Positions 9,684-21,926 of a stretch of DNA of 64,000 nucleotides are shown one piece after another. Made by a program: the position numbers and the translations under genes. Source of the stretch: Deinococcus betulae (GTDB lineage: Bacteria; Deinococcota; Deinococci; Deinococcales; Deinococcaceae); contig NZ_JAIQXU010000025.1 of the NCBI RefSeq assembly GCF_020166395.1, positions 1 through 64,000 of the forward strand, read 5' to 3'. The notes beneath the pieces were generated by a model, which saw only the letters and a program-made list of their open reading frames with translations, searched no databases and was not told the origin of the DNA. Each line of letters opens with the position of its first letter. The stretch's first letter is position 1.

Positions 9684-11318
9684 ATGACCACGTCTAACCT
9701 CTCGCCGGTTCAGGGCCTGCATCACGTCACCATCATGGCGAGCGACCCGCAGCGCAACGTGGATTTTTACACCAGGGTGCTGGGGCAGCGGCTGGTCAAG
9801 GTGACGGTCAACTTTGACGACCCCGGCACCTATCACCTGTATTACGGCGACCACACTGGGCAGCCGGGCACGATCATGACGCATTTTCCCTGGCCGGGAG
9901 CGCGCCGGGGCGTGCGCGGCCACGGCGAGGTGGTGGCGGTGGCCTACAGCGCCCCCGCCTCTTCACAGCCCTACTGGGAGGCGCGGCTTGCCGACGCAGG
10001 CCTGAACCTGCGCGCGGGCACCCGCTTTGGCCACTCCACCCTGACTTTTGACGACCCCGACGGCACCTGGACCGAACTGGTGTTTGAGAACGGCACCCCG
10101 GTGCAGCCCTGGCCGCAGTCGCCTGTGCCGGCCGACTTTGCCCTGCGCGGCTTTCATGGGGTGACGGCCTGGGTGCGCGACGTGGCCCCGGTGCGCGACC
10201 TCCTGGTAGGCCAGCTGGGCCTGACCGAGGTGGGCATCGAGCAGGACACCGACGGCCCCCGCACCCGGTTTCGGGGCAGCGGCGCGGGCGTCGGGCTGTA
10301 TGTGGATGTGATCGAGCGCCCTGGGCTGGCACGCGGGCAGTTTGGCGCCGGCAGCGTTCATCATGTGGCGCTGCGCACCCGTGACGACGCCGAACAGGCC
10401 GCGTACCTGGACGCCCTGAGCGCCGCCGGCTACCGACCCACCCCGGTGCAGGACCGCCAGTATTTCCATTCCATCTATTTCCGCGAACCGAATGGCGTGC
10501 TGTTCGAGATTGCCACCGACGCGCCCGGCTTTGCCAGCGACGAGCCAGTCGAGGCGCTGGGCCACGCGCTGAAACTGCCCGCCTGGTTTGAAGCTCAGCG
10601 CCCACAGATTGAAGCGCAGCTGCCGCGTCTGCACAGCCCGGAGTACAGCGTGAACCTGGGCACGCGCACCCTGGACACCGCCCCGGCGCCCGAGCCCATC
10701 ACGCCCAGCGTCAAGGTGCTGACTGCTGGCCGCCCGGTGGCCGACGCGCGGGTGGCGGTCCTCCTGCTGCACGGCCGGGGCGGCACAGCGCAGGACATCC
10801 TGAGTCTGGAACGCGAGCTGAATCTGAGCGCCTTTGCCTACCTGGCCCCGCAGGCGCCGGGCAACACCTGGTATCCCCTGTCGTTTCTGGCCCCCGTCGC
10901 GCAGAACCAGCCCCATCTGGATCAGGCGCTGGCGACTGTAGATGGCCTGATGGCGCACCTGGCCGGGCAGGGCATTCCCCCAGAGCGGGTGGTGGTGGCC
11001 GGCTTTAGCCAGGGGGCGTGCCTGGCACTGGAATACGCCAGCCGCACAGGGGCCAAGCTGGGCGGCGTGGTGGCCTTCAGCGGCGGCCTCATTACGCTGG
11101 ACCAAACGGGCGACTTGCGGGGCCTGCCGGTGGTGATGGGGGTAGACCCGGTCGACGGGCACATTCCCCTAGCCCGCTTTACTGCCAGCGCCGAGCACCT
11201 GCGCGCGCGCGGCGCGGCGGTGGACGCCCAGGTCATTCCGGGCCTAGGCCACAGCATCAATACGGACGAGTTGAACGCGGCCCGCGCCCTGATGCAGCAG
11301 GTGGCGGCTCAGGTCTAG
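9684..11318 (+). CDS. Fusion of VOC ring-cleaving dioxygenase (MhqO-like) and carboxylesterase (MhqD-like)
   Basis: 544 aa with two enzymes in one chain. Residues about 8-320 form a two-module glyoxalase/bleomycin-resistance (VOC) protein of the MhqO/LinE type: GLHHVTIMASDPQRNVDFYTRVLG with candidate metal ligand His14, then SVHHVALRT and FREPNGVLFEIATDAPGF carrying the other His and Glu. Residues about 345-544 form an alpha/beta hydrolase of the phospholipase/carboxylesterase family: LLLHGRGGTAQD, nucleophile elbow GFSQGA, the DGHIP aspartate segment and GLGHSI with the catalytic His. In Bacillus the two functions are adjacent separate genes (mhqO, mhqD) used against hydroquinones and catechols. 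The preceding MarR gene supports that role. Start ATG 9684 follows TAATAT by 6 nt. Confidence 0.88.
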   Translation: MTTSNLSPVQGLHHVTIMASDPQRNVDFYTRVLGQRLVKVTVNFDDPGTYHLYYGDHTGQPGTIMTHFPWPGARRGVRGHGEVVAVAYSAPASSQPYWEARLADAGLNLRAGTRFGHSTLTFDDPDGTWTELVFENGTPVQPWPQSPVPADFALRGFHGVTAWVRDVAPVRDLLVGQLGLTEVGIEQDTDGPRTRFRGSGAGVGLYVDVIERPGLARGQFGAGSVHHVALRTRDDAEQAAYLDALSAAGYRPTPVQDRQYFHSIYFREPNGVLFEIATDAPGFASDEPVEALGHALKLPAWFEAQRPQIEAQLPRLHSPEYSVNLGTRTLDTAPAPEPITPSVKVLTAGRPVADARVAVLLLHGRGGTAQDILSLERELNLSAFAYLAPQAPGNTWYPLSFLAPVAQNQPHLDQALATVDGLMAHLAGQGIPPERVVVAGFSQGACLALEYASRTGAKLGGVVAFSGGLITLDQTGDLRGLPVVMGVDPVDGHIPLARFTASAEHLRARGAAVDAQVIPGLGHSINTDELNAARALMQQVAAQV

Positions 11319-11611
11319 GCCGAAGCGTGCTGACGGGAAGGGGACATAAAAGGCCAAGCGCGATGGCTTCTGAGCGCTACCTCGGACCTCAGACCTGGAA
11401 AGGGTTGGAGACCCATCTCCTTGCTTTGTCGGAGGTTATCCGCTTTTCAGTGAGCGAGAAAGCGTCCTCTCCTCATCGGTCGAGACCCACGCTGTTCCGC
11501 CGCCTGAGGGAACGGTTGCCCCAGAACGGCCTTGGGATCACCCCTTAAGGGTTGTAGGGTCTACGGCGAAAGCGTCAGCAGCCAGCCATAAAACCGAATC
11601 TTTCCCAACCA

Positions 11612-12322
11612 TTATTTCAGAGTTGCGGCCACGAAGACGGCCACTGCGTCTGGGCCCTCGAAACCCATCGAATAGGCGCGCAGCGTGACCAGCACGCGGT
11701 TACCCTGCACGTCCACCCGTTCCAGGCTGTAGCGCACCGCGCAGTTGCGCCCCGGCGAAGACAGGGTGTCCTGGTAGATGAGCTGGCCGTTGATGCGCAA
11801 CTCGAAGCCAGCCGGGCGCTCGCCAGGGAAAATGAAGTCGGGATAGGCGCAGGACTGGGCGCGCAGCGGGACCACCTTCAAGCTGACGGGCACGGCGCGG
11901 CTCCAGAGCTTGACCGGCGTAACCTGACTGGCGCCGGGCCGCAGCCCATCCTGCCAACGCGGGTAAGGCGTGGCATACGCTCGGGTGTAGCGGGGCACAC
12001 TGGCTTTCCCCAGCGTCAGGCCGGCGCCGCGCAGCAGGGTCTGGGTTGCGGCCTCATTCAGCAGCGCCTGACGCACCTGCGGCGCTGACTGGTCTTCGCC
12101 GGTCTTCATGCGGGTGGCCAGGGTCTGCCCACTGCCCGTAGAGAGCACGTTCAGGGCGGCGTAGCCAAAGCCGCTGCCATCGCGCTCGCCGCTCACCACC
12201 GTGGCCACCCGCTCTCCTGTGGCTGAAAACTGAATGTGCGTGACAGGCAGACGTTCATTCGCCTGGGCCGCACTGGCCCACAACGCGCTGATGGTGAGCA
12301 GGGCAATCAGAGGTCGGCGCAT
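11612..12322 (-). CDS. Predicted secreted protein, DUF2259-like
   Basis: 236 aa with an N-terminal signal peptide (MRRPLIALLTISALWASAAQA). The segment FSATGERVATVVSGERDGSGFGYAALNVLSTGSG matches the DUF2259 pattern in which a beta-propeller-like FSxxG motif is followed by DGSGxxYA. The C-terminal half has two cysteines (SCAYPDF and RNCAVRY) that could form a disulfide and ends in a beta-rich VAVFVAATLK. Function is unknown. TACGGT lies 6 nt before ATG 12322. The next gene down the same strand direction (12491-13009) has a very similar promoter, but each seems to be transcribed separately. Confidence 0.65.
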   Translation of the reverse strand: MRRPLIALLTISALWASAAQANERLPVTHIQFSATGERVATVVSGERDGSGFGYAALNVLSTGSGQTLATRMKTGEDQSAPQVRQALLNEAATQTLLRGAGLTLGKASVPRYTRAYATPYPRWQDGLRPGASQVTPVKLWSRAVPVSLKVVPLRAQSCAYPDFIFPGERPAGFELRINGQLIYQDTLSSPGRNCAVRYSLERVDVQGNRVLVTLRAYSMGFEGPDAVAVFVAATLK

Positions 12323-12328
12323 GGGGGC

Positions 12329-12334
12329 ACCGTA
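12329..12334 (-). promoter_or_regulatory. -10 hexamer of the DUF2259-like gene (leaderless type)
   Basis: TACGGT on the minus strand, 6 nt before ATG 12322. Confidence 0.55.
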
Positions 12335-12490
12335 CCGCAGGCAGGCCGCAGAGTGCCACCTTCTTTTCAGGACCTGCTCTCAAGCCTCATGAAACGGCCA
12401 GCCTCTCGGCATCCTCTCGCCTGTGCTACAGACCGCCGAATTCAGGTAGGTAACACCAGGGCGACCCCAATGGTAGGGCTTCCGGCCCCC

Positions 12491-13009
12491 TTACTTGAAC
12501 TTCACGCTCGCCAGCACCTTGCTGAACAGGGCGCTGGCCTGGGCAAACCGCGCCGGGCTGTCGGTCAGCTGAAAGGAATAGAGGTTCTTGGCGCCCACGC
12601 CGTACCACACGCGCATGCTCAGCTGGCCCTGGGGATGGGTCACGGTGTACTGCCGCTCCACGCCGCTGACCCCGCCGTACCCGATGACGCGGCTGCTGAC
12701 TTGCTTGGGGGTGGCCCCGGTGCCCTTGATGCCAGCCTCGAACTTCTGAAATTCGCCAGCTGGGGTCGGAGCTGCGCCGTTTTTTGGCGTGTACAGGAGC
12801 CGTATCATGGTGGCGGGCGGCGCCTTGGCCGAGACCAGACTGACCCCCAGCGTACCGTCCTGAAAATCCGCCCCCAGCCAGCCTTTCGGCAGACTGACAG
12901 CAAAGGGCAGTTTGGGTTCGTTCAGCGGCACCAGGGCGTGGGCGGCAGGGGCGGTCAGCAGGGCCAACAGGGTCAGGCGGCGGGCGACTTGAGCAGAGGC
13001 AACCATCAT
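12491..13009 (-). CDS. Hypothetical secreted protein
   Basis: 172 aa. A signal peptide (MMVASAQVARRLTLLALLTAPAAHA) precedes a domain with LPFAVSLPKGWLGADFQDGTLGVSLVS, GYGGVSGVERQYTVTHPQGQLSMRVWYG and a C-terminal FSKVLASVKFK. The pattern of a profile 'F.. .P.GW' followed by an amphipathic end (ALFSKVLASVKF) is seen in small exported PsbP/DUF1795-like proteins, but I cannot assign the family firmly. ATG 13009 is supported by TACGGT 7 nt upstream; the longer frame back to 13414 is antisense-frame shadow of the signal peptidase gene. It lies 43 nt downstream of lepB on the same strand. Confidence 0.65.
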   Translation of the reverse strand: MMVASAQVARRLTLLALLTAPAAHALVPLNEPKLPFAVSLPKGWLGADFQDGTLGVSLVSAKAPPATMIRLLYTPKNGAAPTPAGEFQKFEAGIKGTGATPKQVSSRVIGYGGVSGVERQYTVTHPQGQLSMRVWYGVGAKNLYSFQLTDSPARFAQASALFSKVLASVKFK

Positions 13010-13016
13010 GCTGGGC

Positions 13017-13022
13017 ACCGTA
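13017..13022 (-). promoter_or_regulatory. -10 hexamer of the secreted protein gene (leaderless type)
   Basis: TACGGT on the minus strand, 7 nt before ATG 13009; identical hexamer to that at 12329-12334. Confidence 0.55.
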
Positions 13023-13052
13023 GCAGCCGAAGGTGAGTGCGGCTGGAGCTGA

Positions 13053-13625
13053 TCAGCGGGGCAGCAGACCGGGCGCGGGCCACAGCCGCAGGTTGGCCGG
13101 GCCAGCCACGTCGCGCAGCGACACAACCCCGTAGGCGCGGCTGTCCAGACTCTCCCCCAGGCGGCGGTTATCGCCCATGACCCACAGCTTGCCTGAGGGG
13201 ACCTGCGCCGCTGGCTGGTCCTGCACGAACCCCTCGCTGGCGTAGCTTTCGGCCAGCACACGGCCATTGACCACCACCCGGCCGTCCTCGACCGCCACCG
13301 TATCGCCGGGCAGTCCCAGCACCCGCTTGATGTTATAGGGGCGCCAGCGCAGGCCGTAGGCCGTCTCGTAAGCGTAGCCGCTATCAGCTGGCGCCTTGAA
13401 CACCACCAAGTCACCGCGCCGGGGGTACGGCCCGCCCAGGCCCCAGGCGCGCAGCCAGCGCGGGTATTTCAGCAGCAGCAGGGCGTCCCCACTGGTCAGG
13501 GTGGGCTGCATCGAGTCGCCGTCTACCCGCGCCACCGTCAGGCCAAAAGTGGTCAGCAGGTAAACCGGCAGCAGGCCGCCCAGCACCCACGCGCGCCAGG
13601 ACGAAGAGGAAGAGCGCGCCGTCAC
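13053..13625 (-). CDS. lepB: Signal peptidase I
   Basis: 190-aa membrane-anchored serine protease that removes signal peptides from exported proteins. One N-terminal transmembrane segment (about residues 12-31) is followed by box B VDGDSMQPTL with nucleophile Ser38, box D YNIKRVLGLPGDTV with general base Lys100, and box E GDNRRLGESLDSRAYGVV. All catalytic parts are present. The start is GTG 13625 with TAGCCT 8 nt upstream and no Shine-Dalgarno. Many exported proteins in this window (CAP protein, pullulanase, fasciclin, sugar-binding protein) would be its substrates. Confidence 0.93.
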   Translation of the reverse strand: MTARSSSSSWRAWVLGGLLPVYLLTTFGLTVARVDGDSMQPTLTSGDALLLLKYPRWLRAWGLGGPYPRRGDLVVFKAPADSGYAYETAYGLRWRPYNIKRVLGLPGDTVAVEDGRVVVNGRVLAESYASEGFVQDQPAAQVPSGKLWVMGDNRRLGESLDSRAYGVVSLRDVAGPANLRLWPAPGLLPR

Positions 13626-13633
13626 AGCTGCCC

Positions 13634-13639
13634 AGGCTA
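13634..13639 (-). promoter_or_regulatory. -10 hexamer of lepB (leaderless type)
   Basis: TAGCCT on the minus strand, 8 nt before the GTG start at 13625. Confidence 0.5.
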
Positions 13640-13726
13640 GCGCACCCGCCCCGTCCTGGCACCTGATGTCTTCATGGTCACTTCAGAAGGCGGGACACTG
13701 GGATGACGGCTGGCCAGCCCAGCAGT

Positions 13727-13732
13727 TACCCT
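13727..13732 (+). promoter_or_regulatory. -10 hexamer of the FKBP gene (leaderless type)
   Basis: TACCCT, 7 nt before ATG 13740; same hexamer as at 7719-7724. Confidence 0.6.
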
Positions 13733-13739
13733 GACCCGC

Positions 13740-14081
13740 ATGACGGCGGACGCAACAGGCGGCTTGAAGGTCGAGAAGTACGAAGAAGGCACGGGCACAC
13801 CCGCACAGGCGGGCAAGATGGTGCGCGTGCACTACACCGGCACCCTGGAAAACGGCCAGAAGTTTGACAGCAGCCGTGACCGCGGCGAACCCATCGAGTT
13901 TCCGCTAGGTGTGGGCTACGTCATTCAGGGCTGGGACCAGGGCATCGCGCAGTTGCGGGTTGGCGACAAGGCCCGCCTGACCGTGCCGGCCCATCTGGGT
14001 TACGGCGACGCAGGCGTGCCCGGCGTCATTCCTGGCGGCGCCACCCTGCTGTTCGACGTGGAACTGGTGGACGTACGCTGA
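13740..14081 (+). CDS. FKBP-type peptidyl-prolyl cis-trans isomerase
   Basis: 113-aa single-domain FKBP that catalyses proline cis-trans isomerisation during folding. The complete domain is visible: VRVHYTGTLENGQKFDSSRDRGEPIEFPLG, VIQGWDQGIAQLRVGDKARLTVPAHLGYG, and IPGGATLLFDVELVDV, with the active-site Tyr, Asp, Phe and Trp residues of the family. There is no signal peptide or insert, so it should be cytoplasmic and small like Thermus/Deinococcus FKBPs. Its own leaderless-type promoter and a strong terminator show a single-gene transcript. Confidence 0.95.
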   Translation: MTADATGGLKVEKYEEGTGTPAQAGKMVRVHYTGTLENGQKFDSSRDRGEPIEFPLGVGYVIQGWDQGIAQLRVGDKARLTVPAHLGYGDAGVPGVIPGGATLLFDVELVDVR

Positions 14082-14099
14082 AAGAAAACCCCTGAGCCC

Positions 14100-14132
14100 A
14101 GCCGGAGAGCCTGAAAGCTCTTCGGCTTTTTT
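14100..14132 (+). terminator. Rho-independent terminator of the FKBP gene
   Basis: 11-bp stem AGCCGGAGAGC / GCTCTTCGGCT with one G-U pair, loop CTGAAA, followed by six T. Confidence 0.93.
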
Positions 14133-14342
14133 CTGGTCAGCGGGCAGCCAGAGAGGCAGCTGGCCTGCAACAACGTGAAAACACCCCCGGCCCCCGAGTG
14201 AGCAACCGCCCCCGTCCTTATTCCACAACATCCGTCTGAACGGGCATTTTTCGGCCACTGCATCAGTGGTCTCAGACCAGCTGGCCTGCCTTGACTGTTC
14301 CCCAGTCCTCCAACCTCTTGGAAGGGCTTCCAGCATCAGTGC

Positions 14343-14372
14343 TTGACGGCCGCTTTCATTTGACCGTAAGAT
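14343..14372 (+). promoter_or_regulatory. Sigma-70 type promoter of the galactoside operon
   Basis: TTGACG (14343-14348), 18-nt spacer, TAAGAT (14367-14372). Unlike most genes here it has a recognisable -35 and a leader with a ribosome binding site. Confidence 0.65.
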
Positions 14373-14386
14373 TCGTAAGTAACGAA
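14372..14386 (+). promoter_or_regulatory. Probable DeoR operator
   Basis: Palindrome TTCGT-AAGTA-ACGAA, extended by GAT/ATC on the outside, overlapping the -10 hexamer and expected transcription start. The half-site also recurs directly (CGTAAG at 14365 and 14374). Location fits repression by the DeoR-type protein encoded next. Confidence 0.55.
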
Positions 14387-14408
14387 ATCTACTTTTCAGG
14401 GGTTTGCC

Positions 14409-15167
14409 TTGATTGAGTCGCGCCGAAGCGAGATTTTATCGCTGGTCCAACAGCATGGAGAATTACCAGTTACGGAACTTTCGAAACTCCTGGGCGTTTC
14501 AGAGGTCACGGTGCGCAGCGACCTGAAGGTGCTGGCCGACGCCGGGCAGGTGCGCCGCACACGCGGCAGCGTGCGCCTGCCACTGGACGTACGGCGCGAG
14601 TCCCCGCTGGAACAGACCCGCCACGAACACACGGCGGCCAAGCGCCGCATTGGCCGCGCCGCCGCCGCCCTGGTGCGCGACGGTGAAACGGTCTTTCTGG
14701 ACGTGGGCAGCACCACCACCGAGGTCGCCCGCGCGCTCTCCCCCACCTTGCAGGGCGTGACCATCGTGACCAACGGGCTGAACATTGCCCTGGAACTGGA
14801 GCGCCTCAGCGGCGTGCGGGTCATTGTCACAGGCGGCACGCTGCGGCCCCTGCAACACTCGCTGGTCAGCCCCTACGCGCTGGACGTCCTGAAACACATT
14901 CACGCCGACCGCCTGTTTCTGGGCTGCAACGGCGTTCATCCCGAACACGGCGTCACCAACGCCAACCACGAGGAAGCCGAGGTCAAGCGCGTCATGGTGG
15001 CGCAGGCCCGCGAGGTCATCGTGGTGGCCGACCACAGCAAGCTCTTTCAGGTCAGCCGCGCGCATGTGGCGCCCACCGGGCGCGTCTCGGCCCTCGTGAC
15101 CAACCGGCGTGGCCCCGAGCCACCCGAAGCCCTGCACCGGGCCATTCCCAATCTGCACCTCGTCTGA
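14409..15167 (+). CDS. DeoR-family repressor of the galactoside operon
   Basis: 252 aa. Residues 1-55 are a DeoR winged helix ([54 protein letters not shown]). Residues about 75-235 are the sugar-phosphate sensing domain, with the hallmark [60 protein letters not shown] and [12 protein letters not shown]. The start is TTG 14409 (TTGATTGAG), with CAGGGG about 9 nt upstream; no better start exists. It heads the operon 15215-24208 on the same strand and has a palindrome over its own promoter, so autorepression and repression of the sugar genes, relieved by a galactose-derived phosphate, is likely (inference). Confidence 0.9.
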   Translation: MIESRRSEILSLVQQHGELPVTELSKLLGVSEVTVRSDLKVLADAGQVRRTRGSVRLPLDVRRESPLEQTRHEHTAAKRRIGRAAAALVRDGETVFLDVGSTTTEVARALSPTLQGVTIVTNGLNIALELERLSGVRVIVTGGTLRPLQHSLVSPYALDVLKHIHADRLFLGCNGVHPEHGVTNANHEEAEVKRVMVAQAREVIVVADHSKLFQVSRAHVAPTGRVSALVTNRRGPEPPEALHRAIPNLHLV

Positions 15168-15214
15168 GCATTCGTTCCCCTCACCCCCCGCCCGACTCAC
15201 CTCCTGGAGGATGT

Positions 15215-16522
<1,308 letters not shown>

Positions 16523-16539
16523 AGCGGGTGAGCGGCTTT

Positions 16540-16574
16540 GGGGGCGCAGGGCGCGTGGGTTGCGCTTTGCCCCC
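16540..16574 (+). other. Intercistronic stem-loop after the binding-protein gene
   Basis: GGGGGC (16540-16545) pairs with GCCCCC (16569-16574), with an inner GCGC/GCGC helix. There is no T-run. Such hairpins after binding-protein genes often protect the upstream mRNA so that more binding protein than permease is made. Confidence 0.5.
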
Positions 16575-16627
16575 CTGCCGCCTGAAGAGAGGGTGCCTAT
16601 GACTGACGCTGCTCCACCGGGACGCCC

Positions 16628-17491
16628 ATGAAACCGCCGCGCGCGGTGCCGTGGCTGTTCCTGAGTCCTTTTCTGGTGCTGTTTGCCGCCTTTTACGTGG
16701 CGCCGGTGCTGTACGCCGGGTATCTAAGCCTGTTTATCAAGAAGCGCGTGGGCTTTGGCCCGGCCCGCGACGTGTTCGGCGGCCTGACCAACTACGCCCG
16801 CGCCTTTCAGGACAGCGAATTTCTGACCAGCCTGTGGAACATTCTGAAGTTCGGGCTGGTGCAGATTCCGCTGATGATGGTGCTGGCCACCGCCCTGGCC
16901 CTGATGCTGGACGCCAGCCGGGGACGCCTCCAGGCGCTGTTCCGCACCGCGTTTTACCTGCCCTACACCATCCCCAGCGTTATTGCGGGCCTGCTGTGGG
17001 GCTACCTGTATTCCAAGAACCTGTCGCCGCTGAACCAGCTGACTGGGCGCTCCTTTGACTTTCTGGGCAGCGACGTGGTGCTGTGGAGCATTGCCAACAT
17101 CGTCACCTGGACCTGGACGGGCTACAACATGATTACCCTGTACGCCGCGCTGCAAAACATTCCCGGCGACCTGTACGAGGCCGCGCGCATTGACGGCGCC
17201 GACGGCTGGAACCTGACGCGCTTTATCAAGCTGCCCCTCCTGAGGCCCAGCCTGCTGCTGGTGCTGATTTTTTCGATTATCGGCACCATGCAGATTTTCA
17301 GCGAGCCTTTCGTGATTCGGCCGCTGGGCTACGTGCCGGACAACATCACCCCGAACACTTACCTGTATCTGGTGGCCAGCCGAGACGGCAACTTTGGCTA
17401 CGCGGCCACCCTGGCGATGGTGCTGGCCGCCTTCACGCTGCTGCTGAGCGCCGTGTTTCTGCGCTTTACCCGGCGTGGGGGTGAGCTGTGA
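16628..17491 (+). CDS. Sugar ABC transporter permease (MalF-like)
   Basis: 287-aa inner-membrane permease with six predicted transmembrane segments (first at [20 protein letters not shown]). The cytoplasmic EAA loop that contacts the ATPase is visible as [23 protein letters not shown]. It partners the next gene, which it overlaps by 4 bp (GTGA), so the two are translationally coupled. The start is ATG 16628, about 105 nt after the binding-protein gene. Confidence 0.92.
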   Translation: MKPPRAVPWLFLSPFLVLFAAFYVAPVLYAGYLSLFIKKRVGFGPARDVFGGLTNYARAFQDSEFLTSLWNILKFGLVQIPLMMVLATALALMLDASRGRLQALFRTAFYLPYTIPSVIAGLLWGYLYSKNLSPLNQLTGRSFDFLGSDVVLWSIANIVTWTWTGYNMITLYAALQNIPGDLYEAARIDGADGWNLTRFIKLPLLRPSLLLVLIFSIIGTMQIFSEPFVIRPLGYVPDNITPNTYLYLVASRDGNFGYAATLAMVLAAFTLLLSAVFLRFTRRGGEL

Positions 17492-18336
17492 CGCGGGACC
17501 GCTTTACCCCGCTGCAACTGCTGGCGCTGACCCTGTTTGCCGTGTACGCGCTGCTGCCGCTGTGGTGGGTCATCGTGACCATGTTCAAGGACAACGGGCA
17601 GCTGTTTTCGACCTTTGGTCTGTGGTTTGCCAGCCCCAGCCACCTGGCCGAGAACGTGCAGACGCTGCTCACCCGCCAGGACGGCATCTTCCGGCGCTGG
17701 CTGCTCAACTCGTTTGTCTACGCCGGGGCCACGGCGCTGGGCAGCGTGCTGGTCAGTGCGCTGGCAGGCTACGCCTTTTCGGCCTACGACTTCCGGGGCA
17801 AGAACGCCCTGTTCGCCCTGATTCTGGCCACCATCATGGTGCCGGGCACGGCGCTGGTGCTGCCCCTCTTTCTGATGATGCAGAAGCTGGGCCTGCTGAA
17901 CACCTACTGGGCGGTGATTCTGCCGGGCCTCGTCAATCCCTTTGGCCTGTACCTGATGCGCCTGTTCTGGGACGCCGGCTTTCCCAGGGAACTGACCGAG
18001 GCCGCGCGCATTGATGGCGCAGGCGAATGGACCATCTTTCAGCGCCTGGGGCTACCGCTGGTGCAGGGCGGGCTGGTGACGGTGGGGCTGTTCTCGTTTG
18101 TGGGCGCCTGGAACAACTTCTTTCTGCCGCTGGTGGCGGTCAGCAACGACGAGCTGTTTCCGCTGACTCTGGGCCTGAGCGTCTGGAACCAGACCAGCAG
18201 TTCCAGCGGACAGGAACCGCTGTACACCGTCATCGTACTGGGCGCACTTGTCAGCATTCTGCCCTTGGTGGCTGCCTTCCTGACCCTGGGCCGCTACTGG
18301 CAGGGCGGGCTGGCGAGCGGCGCGGTGAAGGGCTAA
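17488..18336 (+). CDS. Sugar ABC transporter permease (MalG-like)
   Basis: 282-aa second permease of the galactoside importer, starting at GTG 17488 within the stop codon of the first. Six transmembrane helices, [24 protein letters not shown] near the N-terminus, and the EAA loop [23 protein letters not shown] typical of the MalG type. The ending [19 protein letters not shown] is the usual C-terminus of CUT1 permeases. Confidence 0.93.
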   Translation: MTRDRFTPLQLLALTLFAVYALLPLWWVIVTMFKDNGQLFSTFGLWFASPSHLAENVQTLLTRQDGIFRRWLLNSFVYAGATALGSVLVSALAGYAFSAYDFRGKNALFALILATIMVPGTALVLPLFLMMQKLGLLNTYWAVILPGLVNPFGLYLMRLFWDAGFPRELTEAARIDGAGEWTIFQRLGLPLVQGGLVTVGLFSFVGAWNNFFLPLVAVSNDELFPLTLGLSVWNQTSSSSGQEPLYTVIVLGALVSILPLVAAFLTLGRYWQGGLASGAVKG

Positions 18337-18418
18337 CACGGGTGCGCAGCCTGTGGCCACCCCTCGTCCCCTCTTTCGAGCACCACGTCCCCACTCTCTT
18401 TTTCAAGGATGACCCTGC

Positions 18419-20438
<2,020 letters not shown>

Positions 20439-20446
<8 letters not shown>

Positions 20447-21926
20447 ATGGACCCTGAACGTCAACCCCGCTGAAATGCGCGTGCTGGTCAGCGGCTTTCA
20501 GTCGTGGAGTGAGGCTGAACTGCGCCCCCTGCAAGACACGCAGGCCGTGCCCCTGATGCGCTGGCGCCACGAACAGGGCCACGACCCCGGCTTTCTGCCC
20601 AGCGGGCAGGCGGGCGTGTGGCGCAGTCACACCGTGCTGGCGCTGGTGCGCCCGGACGGCAGCGGCTGGGTGGGCGGGGCCGGCGACGCCACGCAGACCT
20701 TTGTGGGCTGGGAAGCGCGCGCCAGCGGCGACCAGGTGACGGTGACCTGCACCCTGGAAGGGCCGGACGTGCCTGTGCTATGGGAAGAAACCTCAGATGT
20801 CACCGCTACCCTGGAGGCGCAGGCAGTCCGGCTGGGCCGCGCCATGCATGCCCGCACACCTGCGCCGCTGCGCGTGTGGTGCTCGTGGTACTCGTATTAC
20901 CGCGCCGTGACGCTGGACGCCATGCTGGACAATGCCCGGCGGGCCCGCGACCTGGGCCTGCCCTTCGAGGTCTTTCAGCTGGACGACGGCTTTCAGGCCG
21001 ACCTGGGCGACTGGACAGAGCCCAGCGCCCACTTTGGCGGCCACGCCCGCGACCTGCCTGGCCCGCTGGGCGACCTGGGGTTTACGCCGGGGCTGTGGCT
21101 GGCGCCTTTTCTGGCCGCGCCGTCCTCTCGCCTCTTTGCCGAGCACCCCGACTGGATGCTGCGCGGCGAGGACGGCCAGCCGCTGCCTGTCGGCCACAAC
21201 TGGGGCGGGGCGTATTACGCCCTGGACACCACGCACCCCGAGGTGCTGGCCTGGCTGCGCGATCTGGCGGCCACGGTGCGCGGCTGGGGCTACACCTACC
21301 TCAAGCTGGACTTTCTGTATGGCGCGGCGCTGCCCGGCGTGCGTCACAACCCGCAGGTGGGCCGCGCCCAGGCGTACCGGCAGGGCCTGCAAGCCCTGCG
21401 CGACGGGGCCGGACAGGACGCCTTCCTGCTGGGCTGCGGGGCGCCGCTGGCCCAGAGCATCGGGCTGGTGGACGCCATGCGCACCGGGCCCGACGTGGCG
21501 CCCTTCTGGGATGAGGAGTCCCGGCGCGTGTGGCTGGGCGACGCCACCGGCCCCAGCGCCCGCAACGCCCTGCACACCGCCCTGTCGCGCTGGTATCAGC
21601 ACCCCTGGTATCAGCCGGACCCTGACGTGGCCATCTGCCGCCGCGAACTGAGCCTGCTGAACCACGAGGAGCGGGAAGCGGTGGCCGGCATGCTGGACGT
21701 GATCGGAGGCCTGCGCGCCAGCAGCGACCCGATTGCCCTGCTGGACGACGAGGGCCTGGCCCTGCTGCGCCGCTGCCTCACCATCAGCACGCCGGACCGG
21801 CCAGCGGCCCTGACCCAGAGTTTTGGCGGGGCCGTGACCCATTTTTCGCGCGGCACTTTTAACCTAACAGACATGCGGCTCGGCGGCCTGGCCGCGCACA
21901 GCTACCGTAAAGGCCATCATGGCTGA
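20439..21926 (+). CDS. Alpha-galactosidase, GH36 family
   Basis: 495-aa cytoplasmic enzyme that removes alpha-linked galactose from melibiose/raffinose-type sugars. The barrel shows [38 protein letters not shown], the nucleophile segment [11 protein letters not shown] (Asp) and the acid/base segment [13 protein letters not shown] (Asp of GPD). The length resembles the short Thermus/Deinococcus AgaA-like enzymes rather than the 700-residue forms. The start ATG 20439 lies inside the end of the GH42 gene and its end overlaps galT by 8 bp, so the three are tightly coupled. Confidence 0.9.

Larger units (their letters stand above)
14082..14408 (+). other. Intergenic region between FKBP gene and the galactoside operon
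   Basis: Contains the FKBP terminator, then about 200 nt with no gene, then the promoter and operator at 14343-14386 and a ribosome binding site (CAGGGG) before the TTG start of the regulator. Confidence 0.6.

Noticed and set aside
11319..11611. Possible gene or mobile element remnant in the gap
   Set aside because: The open frame 11018-11548 is mostly shadow of the fusion gene; no inverted repeats or transposase motifs were seen.
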